From Oceanicaulis alexandrii DSM 11625 (lineage in GTDB: Bacteria > Pseudomonadota > Alphaproteobacteria > Caulobacterales > Maricaulaceae), in assembly GCF_000420265.1 (NCBI RefSeq), contig NZ_ATUP01000001.1, positions 620,001 through 684,000 of the forward strand: 64,000 nt of DNA, written 5' to 3'. This document shows, piece after piece, positions 59,299 to 64,000 of this stretch. The position numbers and the translations under genes are program-made. Under the pieces are notes generated by a model. It ran no database searches and was not told the origin of the DNA. It saw nothing but the letters and a program-made list of their open reading frames with translations. Each line of letters opens with the position of its first letter. The stretch's first letter is position 1.

Positions 59299-62200
59299 GT
59301 GACCCGATCTGACGCCGCCCAAGCCGAATGGGAAATCTGGATTGACCGGGGCGGCACGTTCACCGACGTGATCGGACGCTCGCCCGAAGGCGATCTGAAG
59401 GCGCTCAAACTCCTCTCAAATTCAGACGCCTATGAAGACGCGGCCACCGAAGGCGTCCGGCGCTTGCTGGGCGTGTCGACCGGAGACGCCATGCCGAAAG
59501 GCGCTCTGGCGGCGGTGAAAATGGGCACGACCGTGGCCACCAACGCCCTTCTGGAGCTGGACGGCGCGAAAACCCTGTTCCTGGTCACCCGCGGCTTTGG
59601 CGACATTCTGATCATCGGCGACCAGACCCGACCCGATATTTTCGCGCTCGACATCAAGCGCCCGGCCCCGCTGCCGGCGCGAACAGTGGAGGTGGACGGA
59701 CGGCTCTCAACGCATGGCGAAGAGGTGACCGCGCTTGATCTTGGCGCCGCCAGGGCCGCGCTGGAGCAAGCGCGTGCAGACGGTTTCGCCAGCGTCGCGA
59801 TCGCTTTCATGAACGCGCATGTGAACGACTCCCACGAACAGGCGGTCGCCGAGCTGGCGCGAGAGGCCGGGTTTGACCATGTCACCCGATCCAGCGAAGC
59901 GAGCCCCCTGATCAAGCTGGTTCCGCGCGCTTCGACGGCGGTGATCGATGCTTATCTTGAGCCGGTGTTGCGCGATTATGTGGGCCGGGTGGACACCGGC
60001 CTTGAGGGCGCGCCGCTGTACTTCATGCAATCGGGCGGCGGCCTGTCGAGCGCCAGGCATTTCAAGGCGCGCAACGCGGTCCTGTCAGGTCCTGCGGGCG
60101 GCGTGGTGGGCATGGCCCTCACCGCCAAGTCCGCGGGTTATGACAAGGTCATCGGCTTTGACATGGGCGGCACCTCCACTGACGTGTCGCGCTATGACGG
60201 CGAGAGCTATGCCCGCACCGACATGGCGAGCCTTGACGGCCGACAATTGCGCGCTCCCATGCTCAGCGTGCACACCGTAGCGGCGGGCGGCGGCTCGGTG
60301 CTCGATTTTGACGGTGAGCGCGCCCGGGTCGGGCCGCGCAGCGCTGGCGCGGATCCGGGCCCGGCCTGTTATGGCCGCGGCGGCCCCGCGGCGGTGACGG
60401 ACGCCAATGTGGTGCTGGGCCGCATCCAGCCGGACTGGTTCCCCAAAGTGTTCGGCCCGAACCATGATCAGCCGCTGGATGTGCAAGCCGCGCGCACGGC
60501 CCTGGGCGAGCTGGCGGACAAGATGGGGCTCGACAGTCCTGAAGCCGCAGCCGAGGGCTTTTTGTCGGTCGCCATCGAAGCCATGGCCGACGCCATCAAA
60601 CAGATCTCGACGGCTCAGGGCGTCGATCCGCGCGGCTATGCGCTGAACGCCTTTGGCGGCGCGGGCGGTCAGCACGCGTGCAAGGTGGCGGAAGCTCTGG
60701 GCATGCGCACAGCGCTGATCCACCCCAAAGCCGGCCTTCTGTCTGCATATGGGATCGGCTTGGCGCCCTTGCGCGACACACGGCAGGCGGGGCTTGAAAT
60801 CCCCTTTGACGAAGCGGGGCTTCAAACCGCCGAAGGCACGCTGGACGCCCTTGAGGCCGAAGCGCTTCAATCGCTGAAAGACCAGAGCGCGCGAGACATT
60901 TCAGTCGCAAAAGAAGTGCGCATCCGGGTTCAGGGCTCTGACACCGCCCTGCCCGTGGCGTGGGGCGATGAAGCGAGCATGCGCTCGGCCTTTGACGCTG
61001 CGCACAGCCAGCTCTTCGGCTTCACGCCCGATGACGCCGTGCTGATCCTGGATTCCGCCGCCGCTGACGCCGAGGGCGCACCCGCTGGCGCGCCGCGCGC
61101 CGAAGCCGATCTGGCCCCTCAAGGCAACGCGCCCTCCCCTCAAGCCGAGGCCGGGATGCACAGCCAGGGTGAGAGCCAGACCGTGCCCGTGTTTGATCTT
61201 GAGGATCTGGGCGCTGAAGCGCGTGTGACGGGACCGGCGCTGATCATGGACGCCAACCAGACCATCGTGCTCGATCCGGGCTGGCGCGCCGACCGGCTGG
61301 CGGACGGCATGCTCGTTCTGACCCACGAGGCCGCCGCCCCGCTGCAAGCAGGGGACACGTCACTTGATCCGATCCGGCTGGAGCTGTTCAACCGCCGCTT
61401 CATGTCCATCGCCGAGCAGATGGGCGTGGTGCTCGAACGCACGGCGCACTCGGTCAACATCAAGGAACGTCTCGACTTTTCCTGCGCGGTATTTGACGCT
61501 GAAGGCGGTCTGGTCGCCAACGCCCCGCATATGCCGGTGCATCTGGGCTCCATGTCAGCGAGCGTGCTCGCGGCGGTCGAGGCGCACCCGAATCTCGGCC
61601 CCGGTGACGCTGTGGCGGTCAACGCGCCTTATAATGGCGGCACCCATCTGCCTGATGTGACGGTGATCCAGCCGGTGTGCGACGAGACCGGCGCGCGCAT
61701 GTTCTATGTGGCGTCGCGCGGACACCACGCCGATATCGGCGGCATCGCGCCGGGCTCCATGCCGCCCTTCTCCAAAACGATTGACGAGGAAGGCGTGATC
61801 TTCGACAGCGTCAAGATCCTTCACGACGGCCGGTTCGACGAACGGGCTGTGCGCGAGGTTCTGGCGTCTGGCGCCTATCCCGCCCGCAACCCCGATCAGA
61901 ATATCGCCGACCTCAAGGCCCAGCTCGCCGCCTGCTCCAAGGGCGCGGCCGAGCTTCGCAAACTCAACGATCTGGACGGCACAGCTGTCGTTCGCGCCTA
62001 TATGGGCCATGTGCAGGACAACGCCGAACGCGCGGTGCGCCGTGTGATCGAGGCGCTGTCGAATGGCGAAGCTGAGATGCGGCTTGAAGACGGCGCGGTG
62101 ATCAAGGTCAAGATCAGCGTCGATCAGTCAGATCGCACCGCCATCATCGATTTCACCGGCACCTCTGAACAGCGCCCCAGCAATTTCAACGCCCCGAGCG

Positions 62201-62898
62201 CCGTGACGCGCGCTGCGGTGCTGTATGTGCTGCGCTGCCTGGTGGATGACGCCATTCCGCTCAATGAAGGCTGCCTGAAACCCATCACCCTGATCGTGCC
62301 CGAAGGCAGCTTGCTCAATCCCGTCCCGCCCGCTGCTGTGGTGGCCGGCAATGTGGAGACCAGCCAGCTTGTGGTGGACGCGCTGTTCATGGCCACCGGC
62401 CGGATGGCCTGCGCCCAGGGCAGCATGAACAACTTCACCTTCGGCGATGAGACCCGGCAGTATTACGAGACGATCTGCGGCGGCGCCGGCGCGGGCTATC
62501 GCGCGGACGGGTCAGGCTTTGCCGGCGCCAGCGCCGTGCACACGCACATGACCAATTCGCGCCTGACCGATCCGGAAGTGCTGGAAGCGCGCTATCCGGT
62601 GCGTCTGCTGGAGCATTCGGTGCGCAAGGGCTCCGGCGGGGACGGCGCCTTCAAGGGCGGGGACGGATCGGTGCGGCGCATCATGTTTCTGGAGCCCATG
62701 CAGGCGGCGCTTCTGTCCGGCCGGCGGACCGAGCACCCTGCCGGCCTGAAGGGCGGGGCGCCCGGCGCGACCGGCGCGCAGGCGCTCTATCGTAAAGACC
62801 GGACGCGGCAAGCGCTGGATGCGCTGTTCAGGCTGGATGTGGAAGCCGGCGAGACCGTTGAAATCCTGACGCCGGGCGGCGGCGGAGCGGGAGCGTAA
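59299..62898 (+). CDS. 5-Oxoprolinase/hydantoinase, fused A and B domains
   Basis: The 1199-residue protein joins the HyuA-like half ('WIDRGGTFTDVIGRSPEG', 'KMGTTVATNALLE', 'GFDMGGTSTDVSRYDG', about 1-690) and the HyuB-like half ('RLELFNRRFMSIAEQMGVVLERTAHSVNIKERLDFSCAVFD', 'GDAVAVNAPYNGGTHLPDVTVI', about 695-1195). This is the full-length ATP-dependent 5-oxoprolinase type, hydrolysing 5-oxoproline to glutamate; related hydantoinases and caprolactamases look alike, so the substrate is not certain. The GTG start follows AAGGAG. No pathway partner is adjacent. Confidence 0.92.
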   Translation: MTRSDAAQAEWEIWIDRGGTFTDVIGRSPEGDLKALKLLSNSDAYEDAATEGVRRLLGVSTGDAMPKGALAAVKMGTTVATNALLELDGAKTLFLVTRGFGDILIIGDQTRPDIFALDIKRPAPLPARTVEVDGRLSTHGEEVTALDLGAARAALEQARADGFASVAIAFMNAHVNDSHEQAVAELAREAGFDHVTRSSEASPLIKLVPRASTAVIDAYLEPVLRDYVGRVDTGLEGAPLYFMQSGGGLSSARHFKARNAVLSGPAGGVVGMALTAKSAGYDKVIGFDMGGTSTDVSRYDGESYARTDMASLDGRQLRAPMLSVHTVAAGGGSVLDFDGERARVGPRSAGADPGPACYGRGGPAAVTDANVVLGRIQPDWFPKVFGPNHDQPLDVQAARTALGELADKMGLDSPEAAAEGFLSVAIEAMADAIKQISTAQGVDPRGYALNAFGGAGGQHACKVAEALGMRTALIHPKAGLLSAYGIGLAPLRDTRQAGLEIPFDEAGLQTAEGTLDALEAEALQSLKDQSARDISVAKEVRIRVQGSDTALPVAWGDEASMRSAFDAAHSQLFGFTPDDAVLILDSAAADAEGAPAGAPRAEADLAPQGNAPSPQAEAGMHSQGESQTVPVFDLEDLGAEARVTGPALIMDANQTIVLDPGWRADRLADGMLVLTHEAAAPLQAGDTSLDPIRLELFNRRFMSIAEQMGVVLERTAHSVNIKERLDFSCAVFDAEGGLVANAPHMPVHLGSMSASVLAAVEAHPNLGPGDAVAVNAPYNGGTHLPDVTVIQPVCDETGARMFYVASRGHHADIGGIAPGSMPPFSKTIDEEGVIFDSVKILHDGRFDERAVREVLASGAYPARNPDQNIADLKAQLAACSKGAAELRKLNDLDGTAVVRAYMGHVQDNAERAVRRVIEALSNGEAEMRLEDGAVIKVKISVDQSDRTAIIDFTGTSEQRPSNFNAPSAVTRAAVLYVLRCLVDDAIPLNEGCLKPITLIVPEGSLLNPVPPAAVVAGNVETSQLVVDALFMATGRMACAQGSMNNFTFGDETRQYYETICGGAGAGYRADGSGFAGASAVHTHMTNSRLTDPEVLEARYPVRLLEHSVRKGSGGDGAFKGGDGSVRRIMFLEPMQAALLSGRRTEHPAGLKGGAPGATGAQALYRKDRTRQALDALFRLDVEAGETVEILTPGGGGAGA

Positions 62899-63039
62899 TA
62901 CGCATATTCTCGCGGGTGAATACCCATACAACTGCTGATGGTTAAACTAAATGCGTTCACTATGATGAATTCGGCTTTTGTCGCTCGCCGACTTCCATAA
63001 GTTCCTAACAAGTTTGAAGGAATCCATCAGGAGACTTGG

Positions 63040-63444
63040 GTGTTCCGAGTCGCATACCGCAGCGTGCTGCGCGCCGATCTCGGCGTAGCGGAAATCGACT
63101 CCTTGCTTCACAGCAGCGAGGCGCATAATCGAGATGTGGGCGTGACCTCCGTCTTCTTGATGAATGAGAGACGCGTCCTGCATGCGCTCGAGGGCCCGCC
63201 CAAGGCCATCCGCTCCATCCTTGAATGCATCTGGGATGACCGGCGCAACGAGGAATTTTCCATTCTGGATATCGCCCATGGCGAAGCCGCGCTGTTCCCG
63301 GACTGGCCGCTGAAAGTGATCACCCCGGAAACCCTGAAGACGGAGGCGAGCCTGCGAGACCATGAGGGCGTCACATGGCTGGCCAATCTGGAGGGCGGAC
63401 TGGACGCATACTTTGCGCCGCTCCCGCCTGAGGACAGCGCTTAG
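63040..63444 (+). CDS. BLUF-like domain protein lacking the photoactive glutamine
   Basis: This 134-residue protein follows the BLUF pattern along about residues 1-95: flavin Tyr in 'FRVAYRS' (Y6), Asn in 'SEAHNRDVGVTSVFL' (N30), then 'RRVLHALEGPPKAIRSILECIWDDRRN' and 'FPDWPLKVI'. In working BLUF photoreceptors the segment reads L-Q-x-L-E-G; here it is L-H-A-L-E-G (H48). GITG is GVTS, and the W-x-M near the end is W-P-L. It therefore may not be a light sensor. AGGAG precedes the GTG start. It could be a degenerate stand-alone sensor; no effector domain is attached. Confidence 0.72.
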   Translation: MFRVAYRSVLRADLGVAEIDSLLHSSEAHNRDVGVTSVFLMNERRVLHALEGPPKAIRSILECIWDDRRNEEFSILDIAHGEAALFPDWPLKVITPETLKTEASLRDHEGVTWLANLEGGLDAYFAPLPPEDSA

Positions 63445-63618
63445 CGCGACGCCCTGCACGGACAACCGGCCCTTCGTCCGGCCTCAGATCCGATAAAAAA
63501 ATTGTTAAGATTGATCCAGCGCCGAGGGCGCTGCGTAACCATGGGTGTTCCAGCGCGACTGGAATGCCTGTCGGCGATCCGCCCGCAGGTTTGATTATCA
63601 CCCTTATGGGAGACAGAC

Positions 63619-64000
63619 ATGCGTACTTTGACTGCTCTGACCGCCGTCGCTCTGAGCGCCGCCCTCGCCGCCCCGGCCATGGCGATCGACGCCGGCGCCG
63701 CTTCCACCCCGAAAGTGACCAAAGACCACCATGCCAGCCAGCCTTCCATCGTGGCGATCGCCACCGGTGACGAAAGCTTCTCCACGCTGGTGACCGCGCT
63801 GCAGACCGCCGAGCTGGTCGACGCGCTGTCCGGCGACGGCCCGTTCACGGTCTTCGCCCCGACCAACGACGCCTTCGCGGCTGTCGGTTCCGACACGCTC
63901 AACGCGTTGCTGCAGCCGGAAAACCGCGATCAGCTGACCTCGATCCTCACCTATCATGTGGTGCAGGGCGAATACATGGCCGCCGGCACGGCGCCGGGCA
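63619..64000 (+). CDS. Fasciclin-domain secreted protein (N-terminal part)
   Basis: The 127 codons present give a signal peptide ('LTALTAVALSAALAAPAMA') and a fasciclin (FAS1) domain: 'IVAIATGDESFSTLVTALQTAELVDALSGDGPFTVFAPTNDAFAAV' and 'QLTSILTYHVVQGEY'. FAS1 proteins are secreted adhesion or biofilm factors. A GGGAGA site precedes the ATG. The C-terminal part lies outside the window. Confidence 0.92.
   Translation, partial: MRTLTALTAVALSAALAAPAMAIDAGAASTPKVTKDHHASQPSIVAIATGDESFSTLVTALQTAELVDALSGDGPFTVFAPTNDAFAAVGSDTLNALLQPENRDQLTSILTYHVVQGEYMAAGTAPG

Overview
The window is a GC-rich, gene-dense alphaproteobacterial chromosome segment, most likely from the Maricaulales/Hyphomonadaceae side of the stalked, dimorphic marine group. 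The evidence is a circularly permuted (two-piece) ssrA gene, an alpha-type SspB, a Caulobacter-like order of the mur/fts cluster running on through lpxC, bamD, recN and ligA, a perfect CtrA box (TTAA-N7-TTAA) with three GANTC sites in front of ftsZ, and folA-hflK-hflC-degP gene order. No rRNA, classical tRNA, IS element, integrase, prophage or CRISPR array was seen. The genus is an inference.

Region by region. 1-4628 (minus): thyA, an AT-rich TIGR02391/Ymh-type gene wedged between thyA and folA, folA, hflK, hflC, a terminator, and the start of a DegP-like protease. 4790-9261: a Cu(+)-exporting ATPase, a VOC protein, a PadR/HAAS pair, and a divergent DUF6624 lipoprotein, with a palindrome in the shared promoter region. 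9290-19408: permuted ssrA, a soluble chemoreceptor, a hybrid histidine kinase, sspB, a thioesterase, an MFS transporter, a membrane chemoreceptor, a stand-alone copy of a chemoreceptor ectodomain, and a porin. 19412-32060: a RusA-like protein, fumC, DUF4169, a membrane-anchored CBS protein, a Fur-box TonB receptor, an Old Yellow Enzyme with a ribbon-helix-helix partner, a ClC transporter, a UvrD/PcrA helicase, a GIY-YIG nuclease bracketed by interspersed repeats, and an esterase.

32078-55090 (all minus) is the cell-envelope and division block. In transcription order it reads mraZ-rsmH-ftsL-ftsI-murE-murF-mraY-ftsW-murG-murC-murB-ddl-ftsQ-ftsA, then ftsZ, lpxC, bamD, recN and ligA. Most junctions from mraZ to ftsA overlap by 1-4 bases. 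murD is missing from its usual place between mraY and ftsW. Upstream lie rnpB and a DUF2141 protein. 56225-64000 holds an AmpD-like amidase, a DMT transporter, a small membrane protein, a TerB/DnaJ protein, a fused 5-oxoprolinase/hydantoinase, a BLUF-like protein lacking the photoactive glutamine, and the start of a fasciclin-domain protein.

Functional links: ssrA and sspB (about 4 kb apart) supply the tag and the ClpXP adaptor of ribosome rescue. The mur/fts genes build lipid II and assemble the Z-ring and septal synthase. MraZ operator repeats sit at the head of the cluster and CtrA/GANTC signals sit at ftsZ. Several receptors and kinases (two chemoreceptors, one ectodomain-only protein, one hybrid kinase) cluster at 9.8-18 kb.

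The most unusual items are the ectodomain-only chemoreceptor paralog, the thyA-Ymh-folA arrangement, the GIY-YIG gene flanked by repeats, the BLUF-like protein with His in place of the key Gln, and the missing murD. I found no multi-gene system that I can call entirely new.
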